64,000 nt of DNA from Chrysogorgia sp. JL179-B06 (lineage: Eukaryota; Cnidaria; Anthozoa; Scleralcyonacea; Chrysogorgiidae). The stretch is taken from assembly GCA_035772405.1 (NCBI GenBank), contig JAYKKM010000193.1:1697501-1761500 (forward strand), written 5' to 3'. Positions 12,360 through 23,639 of this stretch are shown piece by piece; the stretch's first letter is position 1, and every line of letters starts with the position of its first letter. The notes below the pieces were generated by a model that was not told the origin of the DNA, did no database searches, and saw only the letters and a program-made list of their open reading frames with translations. The translations under genes were made by a program, and so were the position numbers.

Positions 12360-12512
12360 CTGCTACTTGAGCCAAAATCCAAAACGGTGACTCATGGAGA
12401 CAGAACATTCTCAGTTGCCGCACCAAAACTGTTGAATTCATTACCACAGGAAATTAGAAGCATTGATATTTTAAATAATTTTAAGTCAGCACTTAAGACT
12501 TTTCTTTTTTAA
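12360..12512 (+). pseudogene. Non-LTR retrotransposon 3' coding tail (CR1/L2-like)
   Basis: A plus-strand frame reads HGDRTFSVAAPKLLNSLPQE followed by a segment ending in FKSALKTFLF and a stop. This is the C-terminal end of a large class of LINE reverse transcriptases common in invertebrates. Everything upstream is missing, as expected of a 5'-truncated insertion. Confidence 0.75.
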
Positions 12513-12635
12513 AATTAATAGGTTTTTTTTGTTCATAGTGGTAATATATGTAGTAGGCTTAATCTTATAATGAAACTGTAATTAGTTGTGTAAGTAACAT
12601 TAAGAATATATTGTTGTAAGAGCATTGAGACTATT

Positions 12636-12853
12636 GTATAGACGACTTTCATAATGGCTGCTAATTTAAATATTTTAAATATTCCTTTATGTGCATCTAA
12701 ATTAGCCTTTATGGCCTCGTTTGCATGTCAGCAATTCAAAAGAATTTTGCTTCGTAACGAGGTTGTAAAGACCACAGTTAGTAGAGTAAGGACTAATTTA
12801 TATGCACATAAAAGAATATTTAAAATGGCAGCCATTATGAAAGTCGTCTATAA
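12636..12853. mobile_element. MITE with TA-flanked inverted ends
   Basis: The left end TATAGACGACTTTCATAATG and the right end (its complement, at about 12833-12853) are inverted repeats extending about 60 bases with mismatches ('taatttaaatattttaaa' on the left, 'gaatatttaaaatggcagcc' on the right). TA flanks both ends, as in Tc1/mariner-type insertions. There is no coding capacity. Confidence 0.7.
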
Positions 12854-13828
12854 TGCTCCTAATACGTCTTTATTATTATTATTATTATTATTATTTCGTA
12901 GACTTCAAACATTTAACCATGATTTAATTGATCATTAGTGACTCCTGTGCCTTCGGAATCCGATACAGTGCCGATTGGCTTCCGATTGGTAATACCACAG
13001 CGAACGTGCGAGTGAGTGACATGCACAATCGCCCTACTCACTCGCCACTATGCTTCGCATATCCACGAGTTAAAAATTGGGAAACGTTGCATTCTATAGT
13101 ATGCTTAGTTTCGACACGGGAGTCCATGGGACGGTTCTCCCTACGATCGTGGTTAATATGAATTCTGACTTAATTATACAAATGTTTTACGCGCACAGCA
13201 TGTATATACATACAGTAAGTTGGAACTGAAAATCGTAAGCAGCTTTTCGGGGTTTCTATGATTTTCGCCTTGAACTATTACCATAGTTAATCGGACGTGC
13301 TTGGAAAATTTGCATAAACTCAAAGATCAAGACGAAATTAGCATTTTTTAAGCTTTATTTAGGACGGAAATGGCTAAAAGGGATGGCTCAAAAGTACTTT
13401 TCAGTTTTCAACATGCAGTGAATGTTCGAGCTTGGTTAGGGGTTTGTTGGTTATTAATTCGTGTATCTTGCCCTACAGGCCACGATTTTACGCGCTTTAT
13501 TAAACTTCAATCTTGTATTATTTCTTTTGTTCACAAATACGGTTTAAACTACAAAACGATCAAATAAACTGGTATAAGCCTTAAGCTATACATATAACGT
13601 TATGTCTAATAGTTCAATATTCACTTACTTCTGTGACCTTCGAATTATCTCATCTTGTTAAATACGGTTCACAATATTTCACAAACGGCACTTTCCTTTA
13701 ACTGAACTTGTGATAAACTAAATCCCACGCATTAATCACTTATTTATGCATCACGCGCACTCAGATTAACATGCAAACAATGGATACTTTAAATAGCCTA
13801 CAATGGATGCATTATATTATAGCCTGCG
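12854..13828. other. No feature recognised apart from a short (TTA)n run
   Basis: An imperfect TTA run lies at about 12870-12895. Otherwise no supported feature. Confidence 0.45.
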
Positions 13829-13997
<169 letters not shown>

Positions 13998-14084
13998 GTG
14001 TAGGTTTTGGTCTACGAAATGCAAAGAGTGCTCAACAACATATGTGACCCTCCACGCGAAAACGTACCTTAACGCTTTTCCGTT

Positions 14085-15187
14085 AAAACGGCCAAAAAAA
14101 CGGACGGCGAACGGATGACAAACGGCTTGTAAAACGTTCGAACGGTTTGTTTCGCAAACTAACTAAACGGTTAACAACAGGAGGTCGAACGGTTAATAAC
14201 AGGCGTTCGAACGGATAATAACAGGCGTTCGAACGGTTGACAACAACTAACGGCTAACTAAACGGCTGACAAACCCGTTCGAACGGCTAAAGTGAAACCG
14301 TTCGAACGGCTAACGAAACCGTTTGAACGGGATTAACAACTGTTCGAACGGCTAACGAAACCGTTTGAACGTTCTGTTCATAATTTTGAACGTTTTATCA
14401 AACCATTCGAACGGAAAACTGTCAAATTTCATAGTTTCCCAGCAGCAGAAAAGTCCAGAGAACGCGGGGAAGTTTGGATCATGCTGTATTGCGGTTGTTC
14501 CGGAAGGACAGCTATGGGGATCATGCGAAAAATGTCAATTGCGCATCAATAATCTTTATGTAGACTAGTTGAAATCGTTCGAATGATATAAAATTATTTC
14601 TTGACACATTTTGCTTATAGTTTTGCGTAAATATTTGCTTATAAGGCGTTCAAACGCTTTGGGGAAGCCATTCGAACGCCGGAAGTGAGTATGTGTTGGC
14701 AACAACAAACATAATCTCATATATAGGCATTACGTTAGAGATGTCTTCCCGTGTTCTCACACCTGTCAAGCCGCACACGGCCTAGTTGGCTTGTCATTGG
14801 CGTTCGACCAAACTCTATATTCTTACGTATATTCTTACGCCTATTACTGAACCATTATGCGCTTGTCATAATCCGGCGTTTGAATTTGTAAACCCGATTA
14901 AACGCCTTTGAACGGTTTCAGTTAAACGCTTTAGCGAACACTGAACGGCATGAAAATGCCGTTTCCCTATACCGTTCGGTAAGGCTTTCGAACGCTTTAA
15001 GAAGCCGTTTGAACGGTTTGATAAAACCGGCGCCTGTTACTAACCGTTCGAATGGCTAACCGTTCGAACGGTTTCAGTTAGCCGTTCGAACGGTTAATAA
15101 CAGGCACCGAACGTTTAATAACAGGCGTTCGAACGCTCTGTTAATAATTTTAAACGTTTTATCAAACCGTTCGAACGGCTTCTTAAT
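14085..15187. repeat. Array of palindromic CCGTTCGAACGG words within the left inverted repeat
   Basis: The self-complementary core TTCGAA flanked by CG and GG recurs dozens of times with irregular 15-40 base spacing ('aacggctaac', 'aataacaggcg' spacers). A less repetitive piece interrupts it at about 14400-14860. The same words, only a few, occur at 19400-19450 in the opposite arm. Spacing is too irregular, and spacers too similar to each other, for a CRISPR array. Confidence 0.8.
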
Positions 15188-15749
15188 AGTCAGGTGGCTT
15201 AGCAACAATTTTCAGGATTAACGTTACCGGCCGGACAAAAGTACCAAATTTGGCATGGAGTTTCTTCTCGACCTATCTATTGATTTTATCCGTGGAACCC
15301 ACTTGATTGGTTTCGATTTTCCAAGATGGCGGCCAAAATCCAAGATGGACGCCAGAAAAAAGGAAATGTCATATATCTGGCTGTAAATATCAGAAATGAA
15401 CAAATGAGGTGTCAATGCAGGGGTTTCCGGGGTCAATGAAACAGATGCTGGTCATGGCATGTTGCTCAGGCCACAAATTTCCAAGATGGCGGCCAAATTT
15501 CAAAATGGCCGCCAAAATCCAAGATGGCCGCCAGAAAAAAAGGAATTTTCGTATATGCGGCTGTGAAAATCGGAAATGAACAAATGAGGTGTCAATTCAG
15601 GGGTTTCTGGGGTCACTGAAATAGATGCTGGTCAAGGCATTTTGCTCAGGTCACCCATTTCCAAGATGGCGGCCAATACTACAATACGATATTATGACAG
15701 AAATTTGGATATAGGGTAAACTGAGGGAATATTGACCCCTCAGGTGAAA

Positions 15750-16070
15750 TGGATCCCTAAGCAGTAAGTTTGACTCGCCACAGCTGTATGTGAGAGGTTT
15801 GAAGATGATGATGTAGTAGCTCCAACTATTCTGCGAAAAGGACTCTTTACTGTGGGCGCTCTTGACAATCTCGATCACGATCCAAGTGCAACAACAGCCA
15901 CGACATCTTTTCATGGCACTGGCATTAGTATATTTCAATTCCCAAGCACGAGGGAACCCGGTGTCATCAGGGAACCTGTCACATTACCGCCATCAAGGGC
16001 GTATACTCACTCGCTTCCAGACCATTATGCTTCTGTTCCTGCAGTTTCGTTGAAGTCTACTCATGTTTAT
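15750..16070 (+). pseudogene. Transposon gene, N-terminal part, displaced by an inversion
   Basis: The plus strand encodes a segment including LRKGLFTVGALDNLDHDPSA and, further on, FHGTGISIFQ. In the anthozoan repeat protein that I recognise this stands before the part now found on the opposite strand at 16070-17815. The homology stops abruptly near 16070, where the minus-strand piece begins. There is no complete start. Confidence 0.6.
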
Positions 16071-17815
16071 CAGGTACACAACATCCACTCGCTTTGTGTC
16101 ACGAAGCTGACGTTCCAGATGAGGTATAAACACGTTGTCAGCATATTCCTGGAATGTTGAGACATTTATTACAGGCAATGCATGTACTGTCACCACACCA
16201 TCCAGAACTTTGCAGTCATATAATACAGGTGCCTCTGTCTGGTTTGGTTCCTCGATACATTGTAACAGATGACATTTGGTACCAGGGATGGAGGATACGA
16301 CTGAACTTCGTGTCAAAGAATTCACTGATGTCACCATCTCTATTTTGTAAGGAGATGTATAACTGGCCGAAGAGTGCCACATTGTTCTCAAGCACCTTTA
16401 CTTTCTTGCAATCCTTCGATCTTACTTTGAGCTTTGTTGAGAACAGGGGTAGTGAATTATTTGAGATCGTATCATGTATGGAGTGACTCCGATCCACGAG
16501 CACGGTCTTCACATACTCTTGATACTTCTTTGTGCCCGTGTCTTCCAGTGTACGGATTGTATTCACTACCACCTCATCCGCGCAGTTACGACCATCAAGA
16601 GCTACCAACTCTGGGAAGTCATCCAGGAAGGGATTTCCCATCTTGCGTGTTGTGTTAGATAGGCTATCAACCTGTTGCTGGAAGGTTTTCTGTGCTGCAA
16701 GTCCCTGTTCATGGTGTTCGAAGTTAGCGGGGTTTTCCGGATCATCGTCATGAAGATATCCATTCTCGTACTGTCTCAGAAGTCTGGCAAGCTCGGGTCC
16801 AGCGGTCATCCAGCGTCTGAAGGCAACTGGATTCTCAGTGAGTCCTACTGCACCACCGGATGCTTTCACCACTTTATTCTCCTGCTCATGCGCTTGGTCT
16901 ATTGGGATCGCAGAGTATCTGTGTAACGACTTTGCGATTGTCCAGTGATTCCGAGTTTCAAACTCATATTTGATCTCTTGTGGCAGCACCTTCATGTCTC
17001 TGATGTGTACAGGCAGCCACCGAGAATAGTTCACGTGGTCTAACGCAAAGAACAATGGTACGAGTGACTCTAATACAGTAACATACAATGGGAAGTTTCT
17101 CTCCCGATGGGCTCTAACAAATATGAGAATCAGAATCTCATAGTGTGCGATCATGTTCCAGAACTTGAACGTGGGAGATTTCTTACACATTTGTTCCAGC
17201 CAGTTGCTCAAACTCTCATCAACATTAGATCTCTTGTTGAATGCTTCATTCAGTAGCCTCTGAAGAACAAGAACAGTGACCTGGTGGGCATGCCGAGTCC
17301 TGGTAATGTGTGATACTTTCAGGAATGAATCAACTGTTCCAGATGAAGCAACTTCAGATTCAGTGAGAGCTGTTGTCCCATCTAATAAATCGCCAACAGT
17401 GTTCCATAGCGCCTTCTCAATGTGCAGTCCGCCCATCATAACTACATAGACTTTCTCGCCATAGAGATCTGGCCATTTCCATTGTACGTACTTGGCGAGC
17501 GTGAACAGAGGCTGGTCAAACGTAATCACTGGGATTTGTCCTGGGTTGAGATACTCTGTTGCCTGCCGATGTACATCCATGCCATGTTTAATCATTGCTG
17601 GTGTGTTTGATTTTTCATAGAAGAGAGGGAGCAGTGCACATATTGCTGGTAGCTCTGATGTTGACTTTTGTCGAGTGGCGTGATAAGCAGACCATGTAAG
17701 TGAACTCGTCTTGCACAGTTCCACATCGCTGATATGTTGAAGACTATGTTCCATCCAGTCATATTCTTCACGTTTTGCATCTGCCAAGTCAAGGTTAACA
17801 GGTTCACTATTACTC
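16070..17815 (-). pseudogene. Transposon gene, central part, in inverted orientation
   Basis: A 523-residue minus-strand frame (17787-16216) continues, after a frameshift near 16300, into a second frame reaching about 16070. It contains PVITFDQPLF, MMGGLHIEKALW, FVRAHRERNFPLYV, ALDHVNYSRW, DQAHEQENKVVK, GLTENPVAFRRWM and GNPFLDDFPELV. In the family these follow the N-terminal part at 15750-16070 and precede the part at 17815-18861, both on the plus strand. Turning this segment around would restore colinearity. The repeated Asp/His/Glu-rich motifs suggest an enzyme, possibly the transposase, but I cannot assign a fold. Confidence 0.65.
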
Positions 17816-18861
17816 TCTGGTAGGGAACCAGGGAGAAACGAGGCAAAGGTGTGCGTAGAAAAGTATCAGGTGACACCAAGCAACTGGAATGACTTCCTCC
17901 GTGATCCAATCAACAAGAAGGAACTCTTTGAATTCCTCTCTTCAAAAGTTGCGGATTGCAGCATCCCTCCTGAGTGTTCGATATATATCACAGCTGGAGA
18001 GCATGTTACATGTGTTGGAACGCAGATCGAAATGTCCAGCTGCAATCAGGAAGAAGCAGACACTAGGATTGTGGTTCACGTGAAGCATGCTTTGGAGAAT
18101 GGAGCAAAATCCATCCAGGTGCGAACTGTGGACACAGACGTCGTCGTTGTTCTTACCGGTGTGTTTCATGACCTCTCTCACATAAATGCTGATCTTGATC
18201 TCTGGGTAGCATTTGGAACTGGAAATAACTACACTCATTACAGCATCAACGCCATTTGTGCCCATCTTGGTGAACGTAAATCACGTTCCCTGCCCGTTTT
18301 CCACTCCTTGTCAGGATGTGATACTACATCAGCGTTTAGAGGGAAAGGGAATTAGAAATCGTTCTGGCAAGCATGGAATGCTTATGAGGAAGTTACTGAT
18401 GCCTTTTTTCATCTTGCCGCACATCCGTTTGAGCTTCTTGACTTACATTCTGAATCATTTCAAAGAATCGAGAGACTAGTTGTCGTAGTTTATGACAAAA
18501 CAAGTAACGCCATGAATGTTAACAGTGCCCGGATGGAGCTGTTCAGCCAGAAACGCCAAGCTGTTGACAAGATACCACCTACTCAGAATGCACTACTCCA
18601 GCACACTAGGAGGGCAGTATACCAGGCTGGTATCTGGACAACATGCATGTTATCTCAACAAACGAATCCATGTCCAACCGACTATGCATGGGTGAAAGTT
18701 GCAACTCATGGGAACCTGTCTGGTCTACCATTCCAGAGGCGTCTAAAGCGTGCAGAGAATTCGTGAAATGTGGCTGTAAAAGGGCCTGTACAGTCTGCAA
18801 ATGCAGCAAGGCAAATCTGCCTTGCACATCTCTTTGTCGGTGCACATGTTCATCCAAATAG
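17815..18861 (+). pseudogene. Transposon gene, C-terminal part: FEN1/PIN-like motifs and Cys-rich tail
   Basis: The plus-strand frames carry NWNDFLRDPINKKELFEFL, then EEADTRIVVHV, VRTVDTDVVVVL and FHSLSGCDTTSAFRGKG (to about 18350), then after frameshifts IPPTQNALLQH and RAVYQAGIWTT, and a Cys-rich end (CKRACTVCKCSKANL). The spaced acidic motifs EAD, DTD and GCD followed by a Gly-rich turn resemble the active-site layout of FEN1/XPG-type nucleases. That link is my inference. The frame changes at least twice. Confidence 0.6.
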
Positions 18862-19490
18862 GATACATCGACTGTGAACTGTCTGGTAGAGATACATTGT
18901 ATTGAAACATTGTAGATATAATTCCTGAATACTACCAGTATGTACTTAACATGTAGGCTGATATGTAGCTATAGAAGTCACAATAACCATTCAAAATCAG
19001 GCCAAGTAAGCCTTTTTCGGACATTATCTTTGTTTCATTTCCGATTTTTACACCACATATACGAAATTTCCTTTTTTTGGCGGCCATTTTGAAATTTGGC
19101 CACCATCTTGGAAATTGGTGACCTGAGCAACATGCCATGACCAGCATCTGTTTCATTGACCGCGGAAACCCCTGAATTGACACCTCATTTGTTCATTTCT
19201 GATTTTTACAGTCAGATATATGACATTTCCTTTTTTCTGGCAGCCATCTTGGATTTTGGCCGCCATCTTGGAAAATCGGAACCGATCAAGTGGGTTCCAC
19301 GGATAAAATCAATAGATAGGTCGAAAAGAAACTCCATGCCAAATTTGGTACTTTTGTCCGGCCGGTAACGTTAAATTTGCTAAGCCACCTGACTATAAAG
19401 CGTTCGAACGCTTACCAAACGGTAAGCGAACGGTATTTTCATGCCGTTCGCTAAAGCGTTAAGGTACGTTTTCGCGTGGAGGGTCACATA

Positions 19491-20186
19491 TAGTTAGAGC
19501 AAATCTTCTGCCTGAAGATTCTTTTTACAGATGAAACAAGTTGTAGCAGACCAGTTTTGAGGTAAGCGAAAATCTATATATATATATATCTATATATCAC
19601 GATGACCTTTTTGGATACTCTAATAGGGTATCTTCGTTCTCCAATTAGTTGAAGAAGAATTTCACAAGTTCATCATTCATTCTTTTATCGAGGACACTTT
19701 TACCAAGTTCTTTCGTTTATTCCTCTTCTCAATGGCATCCAACTTGTGTCTGTTCTGGCAAGGATATATAGTCTGTACAAGGGATATATTTGGGCCCAGG
19801 TCTCAGTGCTTCCATACAACACTCTTCTTGTCGTTCATGTGCTCATTAATTCAGTTTCTCGGCTCTTTATGGTTAATCCGATGTGTGTCTCACCGTTGTC
19901 AAGTTCTGTTTGATAGATCTTGCCGTTGTTGTATATAAACAGTGTGTCCAATCTTCACCACTTCGAGTATGTTTTTGTACGAGTACCGGTCTACAGTTGC
20001 CATCAATATGTATAGGTATTCGAATTTGGTGGCCCATATTGGTTGTACATATATGCTTTTTATTCATAGATCTTGCAATGCTGGCTTGTCGCCTTGGTAC
20101 TTGTATACCGTCACACAGAACCCCATTGTAAATCTATACGCTTAAAGTCTCCATTTTGAATCCCACGACGTTTTCTGTTATTGCGA

Positions 20187-20218
<32 letters not shown>

Positions 20219-20855
20219 GTTGATCTCCTTGATAGAGTACGGTTCTGAATTGTACATACCACATTTTTTCATGTTACCAGTATATATATATATGATCGGC
20301 ATCCCATTGATAGAACGTCTACTGTCCCTTTTCCCACAGCGAACCTTTCTGTCCACTTTATTAAAATTTATTAAAAAGGTTTAATTTCGTACATTTTATA
20401 TGCATATAAAATTATATTAATTTTGCGGCAATTTTTTAATAAGGTCTATGCTTCGCATATCCACGAGTTAAAAAAGCGAAAACGGGTTTCATCATGCCTT
20501 CGGTCGCCTTGAATTAAGAACTTGACATCTTATTGTCATTGGTCATCTTCCAGATTCCGACGCAGCTACGATATCTTTTGAACTTACTCAGGCCTTTTAA
20601 AACTCATGCAAAATATCAAATGAAAGCTCGATTAAAGTGCCCCTGACCACAAAAATTTGTATTGTCTTTTTTGGAAGAACTTTTAAAATGATAAAGTAAC
20701 TTCTTTTGAAGATTTTCGTTTCTAAATTCAGGGCAAAATTACTTGTACCTGATTGGTGGAGACGCCAGCGGGAAACACTTGCTTTTTGCGTAGAAATATA
20801 AAAATAAAAGCAATGGCTAGCGGACAGACCAGGAAGAGTATACAACTTTATGGGT
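19491..20855. other. No gene recognised; (CT)n microsatellite
   Basis: A CT-rich run lies at about 20188-20219 and a short TA run at 19575-19590. Frames of up to 82 residues have no supporting signature. Confidence 0.5.
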
Positions 20856-21640
20856 TAGAGTTTTGAAAAAATGGGCAGCGTTCAGAAACGTCGGCGAAAA
20901 CCTTGAAGCCTACGAAGTTGAGGAACTTAACAAGGTTTTGTCGAGGTTTTACGCTGAAGTAGGAAAAACAAATGGCGAAGACTATACGAACCCGACTCTC
21001 TTAAAGTAATGCAAGCAGGGTCTCTGGAAGCTTTTCAAAGTTATGGGTGTCCTGCGTCTCACAGAATGCCATAAACAGGGCCACGCCCCAGAGAATATAA
21101 TAGATAACTATATACACATAACATACAAGATAACATCACAACAACTTCAAGAACTTTTATTATTAAACAATATACTGAAAAATTTGTGAAGAGTTACAGA
21201 TAGTTTCCAAAATGTCTCCGTCATACAATGCGTCACCTTATAATAATTATGTAAAATAGTTATGTATAAAAAACCGAAAATATGTACTTCGCGACAACAA
21301 CAACAATTATAAATGTGTTTAAAATTTGCTAAAATATTGTGGGTGTCCTTCGTGTGTAGGACATGCACCCGCAGTCCAGAAAGTGCTCCGCACACCCGTA
21401 CACCCGCTGCTTCCAGAGCCCCTGAATGCAAGCATCGTTGGACCGTTTTCTTAAAGAAAAAGGTATCCCAAATCTATATTGAAGGACGTTGAATTCCTTA
21501 ATTCTAGAAAAGTGTTTGAAGGAAAGGCAAGGAAGCTGCGAAGGGTCGACGGCTTGGGAAAACAGCTAAATAAAGCGAAGAGCCTCACCAAAGAAGACTC
21601 GCTCGTTGACGAACACGTTGTCGAATTTCGCTGTCCAAAT
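20856..21640 (+). pseudogene. Fragmented Crypton/ZMYM-KIAA1958-like protein remnant
   Basis: At 20856-21010 a frame reads a segment including EELNKVLSRFYAEVGKTNG, and at 21479-21600 another includes LNSRKVFEGKARKLR and LGKQLNKAKSLTKE. In the cnidarian proteins related to Crypton tyrosine recombinases (the family that also gave ZMYM2, QRICH1 and KIAA1958) these two segments are close neighbours. Here about 450 bases of unrelated sequence separate them. The recombinase catalytic part is absent. The assignment rests on remembered family character, not a search. Confidence 0.45.
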
Positions 21641-21660
21641 TTGCCTTCATCTTTCCACTT

Positions 21661-23277
21661 TCTGCCGTTATAAATATTGACCACACTGCTCCGAATTTAC
21701 TGCTCCGAATTTGCTGCTAGTATAACGCGCTCGGCTATTACGACACTTTACGCCCTGCTTACGAGACCGTATATACAAATGGAATGTTAGGAATGTTAGA
21801 GCGTCTACCAATAGAATGTTAGGAATGCGCAACAAATCAGAATTCAACACGCTCGCTTCGCACAAAATTATTTTTTGGGTATCCCTTTTTGGGGAGCGCG
21901 ATTGCGAATGTGCGGCCCACAAGCATTCTATCTTACGTTTAATCTATAACTTTAACTAGGGGTGTTGGAGAGCCCCCTGGTTAAGCGTTAGGACTAGGGT
22001 TATAGTTAAAGTTAGCCAATCAGATGGCTCTAATTAGACGTCGCATGGAAAGTGATCCCAATATAAATTTCTGCTCGCTTCGCTCAGTCGCTTCGCGACC
22101 TGGCTCGTACTTTGGGACAAATGTCTTATCTAAATCCATATTTGAAACACCCAATATTCGTTTCCATAATACCAGACTATTTTATTGTTACAAAATCCAC
22201 AGTAAATAGTTGGTACATCTGAACATTTTCATCATAAAAGTGATAAAACATACAGTATATATTAGAAACTTTTATATATCGTTGTTGAATTTCGCATAAT
22301 AAGTACAAACTAGCTTGTAACGAAATGATGGTTGAAATAAATACATAATAGCTAAATTATAGAAAATTGTACTCATTTCCCCCGGAGAAAAGGCAACTTT
22401 CAAGAGTGGCGTTTGTGTAAGATTCAAGAGTTTAACCTTGGCATAGGGTTTAAGTATATAAGCGATCGGAAGTATTCTTGACTGATTATATCTAAATCAT
22501 GAATTGCACTATAGTGTGTCTGATGATGCAATCATATGTGGTTCTACGGCACGCAGCGATAATAAAAATTTCAGCTCAGCTTTCGTGGCATATTTAGGGC
22601 TACGTGCAAATAGCGAAGCTACGACTTTTTTCTTTTGTCTTACGACCTCTCGGCTGGAACTAATTTGACATCTATTCAAATTTTGAAACAGACTAAATGT
22701 CGCTTCTCGCGAACTGAAAATTTGCAAGTCAGAAGAGGCAAGAAGGACCTTAGTGTTTGAAACGTCGATCTTTTCATATGCTGAACCAAGTAATGTAAAT
22801 TGGCAAAATCCTTTGCTTCAGTTCATTTGCATTAGTTTCGGTACATGAAATGGTGAACGTTTGAAACAGGCGTTAACAGTCATCACAAGAACTTTCTCGT
22901 GCTCGCTTCGAATGGGTAAGCATTAGATCGCAAGAGAAGCTTCTGTAAGCTTTGTTCTCAGGCCTCTCGATTTTGGACGGCTTAACATCTAATGTCGAGG
23001 TATTCGCAGCGAGTTGCGAACTCGTTCTTGTGATGGCGGGATAAGATTAAATTTTAGAATATTTGATTAGTAAACCTAAATGGTACGGCAACTCACCTCC
23101 AATTAACTAAGAACGCCTGATTCCAAAAGGTCGAAGTTATCGCTGAACACAATAATACAAGACTTGCAACTTGGTACACAACCCGAAATTTTCAAGAGCG
23201 GAAATTACGTATTTCCGTTTGTCAAAATTTCGGAAAGGTATACGTATTCTTTATAAGGAACAGCAAACACATTGGAC
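21661..23277. other. No feature recognised
   Basis: Frames are short and without motifs. Some low-copy repeat-like stretches are visible, but no boundaries. Confidence 0.45.
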
Positions 23278-23344
23278 TGACGAGCAAATACATTGTCCTG
23301 ATGAGCAAATACATTGCCCTGACGAGCAAATACGTTGCCCTAGT
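23278..23344. repeat. 21-bp minisatellite, three units of GACGAGCAAATACATTGCC type
   Basis: Three tandem copies with period 21 ('ctgacgagcaaatacattg' and variants). A related unit (gacgagcaaatagaaggcatt) occurs at 29715-29770 and, inverted, at 30225-30285, each next to 'tacgtattcnttataaggaa'. The flanking similarity shows that one dispersed repeat family carries this array. Confidence 0.75.
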
Positions 23345-23639
23345 TACCAGCGACGAAAGGTACTACCATAAAATGAGACCTATCAAAACCGTTGACGGAA
23401 ATTGATTGACTTCCTGTTATGATAACTATATAGTCACGTGTAAAGCCAGTATGTTCACGTGCACATTGTTTTGAACCTTGACCGGGGGTTTTCCCAATGG
23501 TTCTTTTGTAGTAAACATTTGTTAGAGAGTTTGTGTTAAACTTGGGACCGTAGATAAAGTTTTACTGATCATACATCTAGGAAACGAACCTGTTTCCGAC
23601 ACAGTACTTACCCCGGCAGGATAACAGTGAAACGAGCTC

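Larger units (their letters stand above)
14041..19490. mobile_element. Large DNA transposon with composite long terminal inverted repeats
   Basis: The left end (TGTGACCCTCCACGCGAAAA and 16 further bases) is repeated as its exact complement at 19453-19488, and both ends are flanked by TA. A second inverted block lies further in: 15188-15540 matches the complement of 19069-19395, containing 'ccggccggacaaaagtacca' and several 'ccaagatggcggcc' units. Between these blocks on the left is a long array of TTCGAACGG words; on the right that array is reduced to about 60 bases. The interior carries pieces of one long gene (15750-18861). The protein family is one I recognise as very common and unnamed in anthozoan genomes; superfamily not assigned. 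Confidence 0.75.

Noticed and set aside
14085..15187. Regular short repeats suggestive of a CRISPR array
   Set aside because: The repeat is only about 9-12 bases, palindromic, irregularly spaced, with spacers that are themselves repeats, in a eukaryotic transposon arm and with no cas genes.
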